Origin: a bacterium BMS3Abin03
GTDB lineage: Bacteria; Bacteroidota; Ignavibacteria; Ignavibacteriales; Ignavibacteriaceae
Reading direction: 5' to 3'
Assembly (NCBI GenBank): GCA_022340715.1
Contig: JAJDNK010000041.1
Location: 1 to 41,557 of the forward strand
DNA length: 41,557 nt
Positions 17,531-24,745 of the stretch are shown here, piece after piece (position 1 is the stretch's first letter; each line of letters begins with the position of its first letter). The translations under genes and the position numbers were made by a program. The notes below the pieces were generated by a model, which saw only the letters and a list, made by a program, of their open reading frames with translations, was not told where the DNA came from and made no database searches.

Positions 17531-17557
17531 AGTATTGATTCCTTAGAATGCTTAAAT

Positions 17558-17586
17558 TTGTTTTAATTTAGCAATATTGATATATT
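17558..17586 (+). promoter_or_regulatory. Candidate sigma-70-type promoter of tRNA-Lys
   Basis: TTGTTT (17558-17563) and TATATT (17581-17586) are separated by 17 bases. The -10 element lies 18 bases before the mature tRNA 5' end, a normal distance for a tRNA gene with a short leader. Confidence 0.55.
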
Positions 17587-17604
17587 TAACGTTCTATTTT
17601 TTCA

Positions 17605-17676
17605 GGGCGCGTAGCTCAGGGGTAGAGCATCTGCCTTTTAAGCAGAGGGTCGGTGGTTCGAGCCCACCCGCGCTCA
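17605..17676 (+). tRNA. tRNA-Lys (anticodon UUU)
   Basis: A full cloverleaf can be drawn. The acceptor GGGCGCG pairs with CGCGCTC (one G-U pair), the D arm is GCTC/GAGC, and the anticodon stem TCTGC/GCAGA encloses the loop CTTTTAA with TTT at positions 34-36. The T arm is GGTGG/CCACC with TTCGAGC in the loop. The discriminator base is A and CCA is not encoded. The gene stands alone, with a promoter-like element upstream and a strong terminator downstream. Confidence 0.97.
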
Positions 17677-17703
17677 CTAGAAAAACAAATATAAGTAATT
17701 TTT

Positions 17704-17727
17704 ACCGCTTTTCCGAGCGGTTTTTTT
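17704..17727 (+). terminator. Rho-independent terminator after tRNA-Lys
   Basis: ACCGCT (17704-17709) pairs with AGCGGT (17716-17721) around a 6-base loop. A run of seven T follows, with a further T-rich tract downstream: a classical intrinsic terminator. Confidence 0.85.
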
Positions 17728-17916
17728 ATGTTTTTTTTAAGTTAAAAAGCTTAATTCTCTATAGATAAATAATACTATTTTACTGTAAAAACGGCAAATT
17801 AAGAGATTCAGTTAAACTAACTTTATAAATAACTGAGTTTTGTAGATTTTGGTTAACACATATTTTTATTGTAAAAATATTTTTAAGGTATTTTAAATTA
17901 TATTGGGTAATTCTCT

Positions 17917-18225
17917 GTGGGTGATATAGTTTTTTGGACAATATTGCGGATTGCATTTGTAATTCCTGCGTTATGGATATTAAAATCACATATTGATGAA
18001 GAATTATGGTGGTTAATTGCTATTGCCGCAGTTTATATGATAATAATTCATCCTGCTATCATTGCCAAAAGAAAGTTCGAATCAAAAACAAAAAGTATAG
18101 CCGATTCTATAATATGTTCAAGCTGTAAACATTTTGATGAATCTGCATTTCTATGTATGAAACACGATAAACATCCTACCGAAGATTTTATTCCCTGTGA
18201 AGGATTACATTGGGAGCCAAAATGA
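17917..18225 (+). CDS. Two-helix membrane protein with C-terminal Cys4 motif
   Basis: A 102-residue protein of unknown function starting at GTG. There are two hydrophobic segments (about 5-22 and 31-50). A soluble tail carries four cysteines, C67-x2-C70-x9-C80-x13-C94, in the setting CSSCKHF...LC.KH...P....PCEGLHW. Such spacing could bind zinc or an iron-sulfur cluster, but no family is recognised. The stop codon overlaps the ATG of the BtpA-family gene (ATGA), so both are likely translated from one message. The coding nature is supported by the overlap, by codon pattern and by the ordered hydrophobic profile. Confidence 0.75.
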   Translation: MGDIVFWTILRIAFVIPALWILKSHIDEELWWLIAIAAVYMIIIHPAIIAKRKFESKTKSIADSIICSSCKHFDESAFLCMKHDKHPTEDFIPCEGLHWEPK

Positions 18226-19028
18226 AAGATGTAAAATTACTTGAAATTTATAAACCAATTTTCGGAATGATCCATTTGGAGGCTTTACCCGGCACTCCGG
18301 ATTACAGTGGTGATGTAAAAAGCATAATTAGTAAAGCGAAAAAAGAAGCGGAGATTTATAAAGAATCCGGAATTGATGCGGTTATTATCGAGAATATGCA
18401 TGATGTGCCTTATTTAAAAAGGAAAGTAGGTCCTGAGATTATATCTTTGATGAGCATAATCGGTTACGAAATTAAAAATTCATTTTCATTTCCTTGCGGG
18501 ATTCAGATTTTAGCCGGGGCAAATGAAGCAGCAATTTCAGCCGCACATTCTGCTGAATTGGACTTTATAAGAGCCGAAGGATTTGTTTATGCTCACGTTG
18601 CTGATGAAGGAATACTAGAATCGGATGCGGGTGAGTTGCTTCGTTACAGGAAAATGATAGGTGCAGAAAATGTTCTCATTTTTACAGATATTAAAAAGAA
18701 GCACAGCTCACACAGCATTACATCAGATGTAGATATTGTTGAAACTGCCCATACCGCTGAATTTTTTAAAAGTGATGGGGTTGTGATTACTGGTATATCA
18801 ACAGGAGAAGAAACCGATGCTGATGATGTAAAGAAAGTGAAGGATAAAGTGAATATCCCGGTTTTAATCGGTTCGGGTTTAACGGTTAAAAATATAGAAA
18901 ACTATTTTTCTTTTGCAGATGGATTTATTATCGGTTCACACTTTAAAAAAGACGGATACTGGAAAAATGAAATTGATGTAAGAAGAATTCAGAAGTTTAT
19001 GAACAAAGTAACCGAATTAAAGAAATAG
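18222..19028 (+). CDS. BtpA-family (SgcQ-like) TIM-barrel protein
   Basis: About 268 residues matching the BtpA family: the opening FGMIHLEALPGTP, then IIENMHDVPY, the central QILAGANEAAISAA, DFIRAEGFVYAHVADEG, DGVVITGISTG and the terminal IPVLIGSGLTVKNI...DGFIIGSHFKKDG phosphate-binding-type loop. The family is named for a factor affecting photosystem I accumulation in cyanobacteria, but members in non-phototrophs are of unknown reaction, probably acting on a phosphorylated small molecule. The ATG at 18222 is chosen over a TTG 12 bases upstream because GGGAG sits at correct spacing before it. It overlaps the upstream Cys4 membrane protein gene. Confidence 0.88.
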   Translation: MKDVKLLEIYKPIFGMIHLEALPGTPDYSGDVKSIISKAKKEAEIYKESGIDAVIIENMHDVPYLKRKVGPEIISLMSIIGYEIKNSFSFPCGIQILAGANEAAISAAHSAELDFIRAEGFVYAHVADEGILESDAGELLRYRKMIGAENVLIFTDIKKKHSSHSITSDVDIVETAHTAEFFKSDGVVITGISTGEETDADDVKKVKDKVNIPVLIGSGLTVKNIENYFSFADGFIIGSHFKKDGYWKNEIDVRRIQKFMNKVTELKK

Positions 19029-19036
19029 TTTTTGTT

Positions 19037-20113
19037 CTACTCAGCCGATAACCTTAGCAATTCCACAATCATAGTTAAAGCTTTTTTCATATCTTCAATA
19101 TAAATATGTTCATCGAGTGAATGTTCCATCCTTGCACCAATTCCAACAACAGACATTTCAATTCCGTGGTTATTGTAAATTGAAGCATCTGTAAAACCGG
19201 TTATAAAAGTTGTTGTTGCTTCAATGCCGGCTTCCCTTAGTGCTTTCTTGGATATTTCAACAACCGGACTGTTTTCTGAAATTGAAACTGCTTTACACAT
19301 ATTTTCAATTTTTATTTCGGTCGTAGCTCCGTAAGCTTCAACCTCCTTCGAAATTATCATTTTCATTTCATCAGCAAGTTTTTCCGCTTTCGAATGATCG
19401 AGACTTCTGCACTCTGCTAAAAACGTTACCAACTCGGGAACACCGTTTCTTACCACACCGCCCTTAATTATTCCAATGTTTGCTGTTGTTTCATGATCTA
19501 ATCTTCCAAGCTTAAGTTTACTTATTGCATTCGAAGCTGCCTGGATTGCATTTATTCCTTTCTCGGGCTCCATACCTGCATGTGCCGCCTTTCCTTTTAC
19601 GGTTACATCTAAAATGAAGTACGAAGGTCCGCCGATGACGATTGTATCAAGTGTATCATTATCAAGTAGAAATCCTTTTTTTGCTGTAAGCTTGCTGTAA
19701 TCTAAATTTTTAACCCCAAGCAATCCCACTTCTTCCTGTCTGCTGATCGCAACCTCAACTGGAGGTCTTACCTCTGCAATGCGCAGAGCTTCAAGCATTT
19801 CAGCAATTCCTGCTTTATCATCAGCACCTAAAATAGTATCTCCTTTCGACCGGATTACTCCGGTATCTATGATCGGTTCTATTCCAACTCCCGGTTTTAC
19901 AGTATCCGCATGACACGACAATAAAATTGACTCTTTATTTTCACAATCCTTTGCAGGCAGCTTAGCAATCAGGTTTCCGTATGAGTCTTTTTCTGCAGCA
20001 GCACCTATTTTCTTAAACTCCTTTAAAAGGTAATCTATCATCTTTCCTTCATTACCGGATTCACTGTCAATCCTGACCATTTCCATAAACTGCTCTATCA
20101 TTCTTTCAGGCAT
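19037..20113 (-). CDS. M20-family metallopeptidase (PepT-like)
   Basis: A 358-residue cytosolic di-zinc peptidase. Motifs in order: LLSCHADTV (H68, D70), LGADDKAG (D98/D99), SRQEEVGLLG (E127/E128 as general base and ligand), LDNDTLD, a dimerisation lid with KGKAAHAGMEPEKGINAI, and a final metal-binding His in MEHSLDEHI. The lid histidine and AGxxPE pattern are typical of tripeptidase T-like members. An AGGAAGAG ribosome site precedes the ATG. It is convergent with the BtpA gene, nine bases from its end, and divergent from the lipoprotein gene. It probably trims short peptides; exact specificity is unknown. Confidence 0.92.
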   Translation of the reverse strand: MPERMIEQFMEMVRIDSESGNEGKMIDYLLKEFKKIGAAAEKDSYGNLIAKLPAKDCENKESILLSCHADTVKPGVGIEPIIDTGVIRSKGDTILGADDKAGIAEMLEALRIAEVRPPVEVAISRQEEVGLLGVKNLDYSKLTAKKGFLLDNDTLDTIVIGGPSYFILDVTVKGKAAHAGMEPEKGINAIQAASNAISKLKLGRLDHETTANIGIIKGGVVRNGVPELVTFLAECRSLDHSKAEKLADEMKMIISKEVEAYGATTEIKIENMCKAVSISENSPVVEISKKALREAGIEATTTFITGFTDASIYNNHGIEMSVVGIGARMEHSLDEHIYIEDMKKALTMIVELLRLSAE

Positions 20114-20155
20114 AAGCTTCTCTTCCTGTTATTTTTATTTCTAAAATAAACAATT

Positions 20156-20185
20156 TTGTAATTAATACGATGTGAACTTTATAAT
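20156..20185 (+). promoter_or_regulatory. Candidate promoter of the lipoprotein gene
   Basis: TTGTAA (20156-20161) and a perfect TATAAT (20180-20185) are separated by 18 bases, followed by a leader of about 70 bases and an AAGGAG ribosome site before the ATG at 20263. Confidence 0.5.
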
Positions 20186-20262
20186 ATAAAAACACCTTTC
20201 TCTTCGGCATTAAAATTGGGATATTTGAAAATGAAATTAATTTTTTATAGCAAGGAGAAACG

Positions 20263-20946
20263 ATGAAAAATCACGCACTTATAATAGTTTTTCTTCTCGT
20301 ATTGGTTTCAAGGTCGTGCAACGTAAATGATCTGGTTAGTGAAGTGGCGAACGGGAAGATTACAGCTAAAGAAAAATTGGGTGAGGTTATAAAAAAAGCA
20401 AAGTCGGATTTTGCGGGCGATTCAAGGCTCGCTGTAATTTACGGCAGAAATGTGAGTACATCGGGAGAGATCGATTTGCTGGGGGATGATCTTACAAGTA
20501 ATTTTTATTATATGGTACAATCGGACTCAGTAGCAGCAGTGAATCCCAGTGAAGCAAATCAATTTTATATTCCTGTTTACAAATCTGATCCGATACGTTC
20601 TCCGCTGAATATAAACGATATTCTTTCTCTTATAAAAAATCAGAACGCAAAGGATATAATTGGCGGTGCTTTCGGAATTATCGGAACTGTTGGAATTTCG
20701 ACCAGCGCAAGCTATAGCGACAGCCCGGCTGCTTTAAATAATGTGCTGGAAACTAATGAAGTTAAAAGCTTCAGAGCTTCAAATGTAGCTTCACAGATCG
20801 ATATGTATTTATTCCCAAGTAAATCTGTTAATGATAATTTGGGAACAGCAAACTCTGCCGATTGGATTGTTAATTTTTATTCATCAAGCAGTTCGCTTGT
20901 CTATTGGGTGAAGTCTGGGAGTGAACCAATCAAATTATCGGATTAA
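20263..20946 (+). CDS. Hypothetical exported lipoprotein
   Basis: A 227-residue protein of no recognised family. It begins with a lipoprotein-type signal peptide ending LVLVSRSC; the lipobox is imperfect (Arg before Ser) but the Cys is well placed for lipidation. The rest is mixed alpha/beta with a Gly-rich hydrophobic stretch (DIIGGAFGIIGTVGIST, about 124-141), and Ser-rich segments toward the C-terminus. AAGGAG lies seven bases before the ATG. It stands alone between divergent and convergent neighbours. It likely sits in the outer or inner membrane facing the periplasm. Confidence 0.85.
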   Translation: MKNHALIIVFLLVLVSRSCNVNDLVSEVANGKITAKEKLGEVIKKAKSDFAGDSRLAVIYGRNVSTSGEIDLLGDDLTSNFYYMVQSDSVAAVNPSEANQFYIPVYKSDPIRSPLNINDILSLIKNQNAKDIIGGAFGIIGTVGISTSASYSDSPAALNNVLETNEVKSFRASNVASQIDMYLFPSKSVNDNLGTANSADWIVNFYSSSSSLVYWVKSGSEPIKLSD

Positions 20947-21037
20947 TGGAGACATAATTAATTTGTATTTGATCCGGTCATTAAATTAAATCAGTATTAT
21001 TAACTTATAAGAATGATTTCCCGAATTAGTTAATCTG

Positions 21038-21976
21038 CTAATTTATTATCTCTATACTTCTCTTTTCCGGCAGCTTTATTGTGTAAGCATCCTTATGGGG
21101 ATTACTCAAATAATTGTCTCTTAGCCAGGGATTGTAAAGCTTCAGTATTTTATAATTAAGACCAAATGAAGCTGCATAATCGGCAAAATTTCGAACTGAG
21201 CTATCAAGAACAACGTTATAAGTTTTTAGAGGCTGATAAAGTTCATCGTCTTGGATATCGAATCCATACGCCTCCTTGTTTTGCATTATGTATTTAAGTG
21301 AAATAATGCGAGCCAGGTACCGTTCTGTTTCAGGACCGAGAACAAGGTTATAATAATTTTTTGCTTTTTGTTTTGTGATTTGCTCGTCAATCCCGTTTGT
21401 ACCAAAATTATAGGAGGCAGCTGCCATTGTCCAAGTTCCGTAAAGCAGATGTGAATCATTGAGATAATCACACGCAGCCTGTGTGGATTTTTCGACATTA
21501 TATCTTTCATCGATTAAAGAATTTATTTCTAACTTATATTTTTTGCCGGCATCCTTTGTAATCTGCCAGAAACCAACAGCACCTGCGGGAGAAATAACAT
21601 TTTCAAGATTACTTTCCGCAACGCATAAATATTTAAAGTCATCAGGTACGTTATTCTTTTTTAATATTGGCTCGATTACGGGAAACCACCTATTTGCCCG
21701 CTTGATTGCAAGAATTGTTGCGGAGTGGAAATAGGTATTTACAATAAACTCACGTTCCATTCTTTCATATACCTCAAAGTTCTCAAGCGGAACCCTTTCT
21801 CCGGCGAAATCCATTGCTTCAGGTAAGTGTGGGGTAATAATTTTGTATCCCTGCGGGTATTGATCGTCATCCGCATTTTTGTTCTCAATTATATCACTAC
21901 CGGAAATTGAAATTACAACGATGGTTAAAACAACACCGGATAAAAAGTATAACAATTTAAAATTTGTAATATTCAC
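21038..21976 (-). CDS. Membrane-anchored lytic transglycosylase (SLT domain)
   Basis: A 312-residue murein hydrolase. A single N-terminal membrane segment (about 7-27) anchors it to face the periplasm. The SLT domain spans about 90-235: the catalytic Glu lies in YLCVAESNLENV, followed by SPAGAVGFWQIT, and the substrate-groove pattern AAASYNFGTNGI and YYNLVLGPETERYLARI, as in MltD-like enzymes. The C-terminal 65 residues look like a degenerate LysM-type repeat. The start is GTG with GAGGGA seven bases upstream; an upstream ATG in the same region runs into a stop. It could provide wall openings for envelope machines such as the pilus, but nothing links the two directly. Confidence 0.9.
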   Translation of the reverse strand: MNITNFKLLYFLSGVVLTIVVISISGSDIIENKNADDDQYPQGYKIITPHLPEAMDFAGERVPLENFEVYERMEREFIVNTYFHSATILAIKRANRWFPVIEPILKKNNVPDDFKYLCVAESNLENVISPAGAVGFWQITKDAGKKYKLEINSLIDERYNVEKSTQAACDYLNDSHLLYGTWTMAAASYNFGTNGIDEQITKQKAKNYYNLVLGPETERYLARIISLKYIMQNKEAYGFDIQDDELYQPLKTYNVVLDSSVRNFADYAASFGLNYKILKLYNPWLRDNYLSNPHKDAYTIKLPEKRSIEIIN

Positions 21977-22137
21977 TTTGTCATCCCTCGGTTTAATATT
22001 TTGTAATAGTTCTTTTTTAAGAGGTAATTAGATAAGAAATAATATACAAAATTAAAATCCAATAGATAATTTACAAGAATAATTAAAAGGCTATTAGTAT
22101 TTTTAAATTGAAAAATAGATGATTATTAATAGCATAA

Positions 22138-22593
22138 ATGAAAATTCAGTCGAATAAACAATACAACCCGCAAATGCATTCCGCAGAGCACATTCTTAAC
22201 CAAACAATGGTGAGAATGTTCGATTGTGGAAGATCGTTCAGCAATCACATAGAAAAGAAAAAATCCAAATGCGATTATCATTTCAACAGGAATCTTACCG
22301 AAGCAGAGATTTTGGAATTGAATCAAAGAGTGAACGATACCATTAAAAGAAATTTAGCGGTTGTCGAAGAATTTATTACAAGGGATGAGGCAAATGAAAA
22401 GTTTAACCTGGAAAGATTGCCGGATAGTGCCGGTGAAACGATACGAATTATAAAAATTGGGGATTACGATTCCTGTCCCTGCAGCGGATTACATGTTTCC
22501 AATACAGAGGAAATCGGTAGTTTTAAAATCATTTCTACCGATTTTAATAATGGAGTTCTCAGAATTAGATTTAAATTACAGAACACCGAATAA
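22138..22593 (+). CDS. AlaX-like alanyl-tRNA editing domain protein
   Basis: A 151-residue stand-alone relative of the second additional domain of alanyl- and threonyl-tRNA synthetases. The zinc-binding motif pair is intact: HSAEH (H14, H18) and CPCSGLHV (Cys and His in C-x3-H arrangement). Such proteins hydrolyse mischarged Ser- or Gly-tRNA(Ala). It lacks the N-terminal synthetase-like domain, so it is the short class. The gene starts at ATG with a poor ribosome site and ends 21 bases before the GH97 gene, with which it may be co-transcribed without a functional link. Confidence 0.88.
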   Translation: MKIQSNKQYNPQMHSAEHILNQTMVRMFDCGRSFSNHIEKKKSKCDYHFNRNLTEAEILELNQRVNDTIKRNLAVVEEFITRDEANEKFNLERLPDSAGETIRIIKIGDYDSCPCSGLHVSNTEEIGSFKIISTDFNNGVLRIRFKLQNTE

Positions 22594-22614
22594 ATTAATT
22601 TTTAAAGCTTCAAA

Positions 22615-24699
22615 ATGAAAAAGTATTATTTATGGCTTTTGGTTCTTATCTCATTTATTGTAATGAATAGCTGCACCTCAAACAGCAACAATTCCTTGAC
22701 GGTAAATTCTCCCGATAAAAAGATAAATGTAAAATTCTTTCTAAGCAGAGAAAATCAAGCGGGATATAAAATAGTTTTTAACGATAAAACCGTTATCGAT
22801 TCTTCTTTATTCAGTTTTGATTTTAAGGATCAAAATACTTTTGGTTCTAATTTAAAAATTGTTAATTCTACAACTTCTTCATTCGATGAAACTTGGAAAA
22901 CTGTTTGGGGAGAGCAAAAATATGTCAGGGATAACTATAACGAACTAAAAATTGAAGTTAAAGAAAAAAGCGATTTGCAAAGGCGTTGCTTTATCGTATT
23001 CAGGGTTTTTAACGATGGTGTTGGTTTCAGGTTTGAATTTCCCGAACAGGACAATTTAAAAGATGTAACAATTCTTGATGAGAATACGCAATTCAGGTTA
23101 ACCGGAAATCATACCTGCTGGTGGGAACCGGGCGATTGGGATATTTACGAACATCTTTACAACACAACAAGATTTTCAGAGATCGATGCTCTTTCAAAAC
23201 GCAATCATCCTGATCTCGCACAAACCTACATTCCTGACAACGCAGTAAATACCCCAGTTACAATGAAAACCGATGATGGAATTTACCTAAGCATTCTCGA
23301 AGCGAATCTCACAAACTATTCCGGTATGACATTGAAAGTAGATAAGAAAGATCTGCTTTTCCAAAGTGAGCTTGTAGGAAACGATTGGGGAATAAAAGTA
23401 AAAACCAAATCTCCATTTGTAACTCCCTGGAGATTAATTTTAATGGCTGATAAAGCCGGTGATCTCATCAGTTCACGAACAATATTGAATCTTAATGAAC
23501 CGAATAAATTAAAAGATGTATCGTGGATAAAACCAACAAAGTACATGGGAATCTGGTGGGAAATGCATCTTGGCAAAAGCACCTGGAATATGAAAAGCGG
23601 AAGGCACGGCGCCACAACAGAAAATGCTAAACGCTACATCGACTTTGCATCGGAAAACGGTATCGGGGCTTTGCTTGTTGAAGGATGGAACACAGGCTGG
23701 GAACACTGGATAGGTTTCGAGGACAGGGAAGGTGTTTTCGATTTTGTTACTCCTTATCCCGATTATGATCTTAAAGAAGTTGTTCGTTATGCAAAGGAAA
23801 AAGGTGTTGCTATTATTATACACAATGAAACTTCTGCGGCTGTTCGAACTTATGAAAAGCAAATGGACACGGCTTTTGCTCTTTATAAAAGTCTGGGAAT
23901 TCACGCAATCAAAACCGGTTATGTTGGAAAGATAATTCCGAAAGGAGAATATCATCACGGGCAGTGGATGGTAAATCATTACCGAAAAGTAATGGAGACA
24001 GCAGCCAAGTATCATTTAATGGTTGATGTACATGAGCCGATAAAGCCGACCGGCTTAAGAAGAACTTATCCAAACCTGATGAGTGAGGAAGGATTACGCG
24101 GGCAGGAATGGAATGCCTGGTCGTCCGACGGCGGGAATCCCCCGGAACATTTAACAATTATTCCTTTTACAAGAATGCTTGATGGACCGATAGATTACAC
24201 ACCGGGAATTTTTAATATCAAGTTTAATAAGTACAAAAAGAATAACCAGGTAAATACGACTTTAGCACAACAGCTTGCGTTGTATGTTATTATTTATAGT
24301 CCGCTTCAAATGGTTGCAGATCTTCCAGAAAATTATGAAGGGAATCCCGCATTTCAGCTTATCAAAGATGTCGGCGTCGATTGGGATACCTCTATAGTTA
24401 TTAATGGTGAGATTGGTGATTTCATAACTATTGCAAGAAAAGAAAGAAACACGGATAAATGGTTTCTCGGCAGCATCACCGATGAAAATGCAAGAACACT
24501 TGAAGTATCGTTAAACTTTTTAGATGCAGATAAAAAATATGATGCGATAATTTATTCCGATACTGAAGATGCAGACTGGGATAAAAATCCAACGGCTTAT
24601 AAAATAGAAAAGAAAACAGTTACAAGCGCAGATAGCTTAGCACTTAAGCTTGTCCCCGGTGGAGGAACGGCGATTAGTTTTGTGCCGGTAAAGGAATAA
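22615..24699 (+). CDS. GH97 family glycoside hydrolase (SusB-like)
   Basis: A 694-residue exported enzyme with lipoprotein signal (FIVMNSC then TS). An N-terminal beta-sandwich (about 30-290) is followed by a catalytic TIM barrel (about 300-600), with KYMGIWWEMHLGKSTW, LLVEGWNTGWEHW, IKTGYVG, MVDVHEPIKPTGLRRTYPN, EEGLRGQEWNAW and MLDGPIDYTPGIF, and a C-terminal beta domain. E474 in HEP is a conserved active-site carboxylate of the family. The position that is Asp (nucleophile) in retaining alpha-galactosidase members appears to be Gly in IKTGYVG, pointing to the inverting alpha-glucosidase branch. It probably acts on alpha-glucans at the cell surface or in the periplasm. No SusCD pair adjoins it. 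Confidence 0.92.
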   Translation: MKKYYLWLLVLISFIVMNSCTSNSNNSLTVNSPDKKINVKFFLSRENQAGYKIVFNDKTVIDSSLFSFDFKDQNTFGSNLKIVNSTTSSFDETWKTVWGEQKYVRDNYNELKIEVKEKSDLQRRCFIVFRVFNDGVGFRFEFPEQDNLKDVTILDENTQFRLTGNHTCWWEPGDWDIYEHLYNTTRFSEIDALSKRNHPDLAQTYIPDNAVNTPVTMKTDDGIYLSILEANLTNYSGMTLKVDKKDLLFQSELVGNDWGIKVKTKSPFVTPWRLILMADKAGDLISSRTILNLNEPNKLKDVSWIKPTKYMGIWWEMHLGKSTWNMKSGRHGATTENAKRYIDFASENGIGALLVEGWNTGWEHWIGFEDREGVFDFVTPYPDYDLKEVVRYAKEKGVAIIIHNETSAAVRTYEKQMDTAFALYKSLGIHAIKTGYVGKIIPKGEYHHGQWMVNHYRKVMETAAKYHLMVDVHEPIKPTGLRRTYPNLMSEEGLRGQEWNAWSSDGGNPPEHLTIIPFTRMLDGPIDYTPGIFNIKFNKYKKNNQVNTTLAQQLALYVIIYSPLQMVADLPENYEGNPAFQLIKDVGVDWDTSIVINGEIGDFITIARKERNTDKWFLGSITDENARTLEVSLNFLDADKKYDAIIYSDTEDADWDKNPTAYKIEKKTVTSADSLALKLVPGGGTAISFVPVKE

Positions 24700-24703
24700 T
24701 GAG

Positions 24704-24732
24704 CCCACCCAAACCCTCCCAAAGGGAAGACC
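24704..24732. repeat. Degenerate copy of the short palindromic repeat
   Basis: CACCCAAACCCTCCC followed by AAAGGGAAGACC resembles the CACCCTAACCCTCTCC arm of the element at 31807-31840 but keeps only a weak hairpin. It sits in the 46-base space between the convergent GH97 and Asp-box genes. Confidence 0.5.
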
Positions 24733-24745
24733 TAGTGAAATCATT

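Noticed and set aside
17577-17768. 63-residue open frame across the tRNA-Lys gene
   Set aside because: It reads through the tRNA and its terminator, with no ribosome site; it is a chance frame.
23509-24015. 168-residue minus-strand frame
   Set aside because: It lies wholly inside the GH97 catalytic domain in antisense and is best explained as a shadow of that gene.
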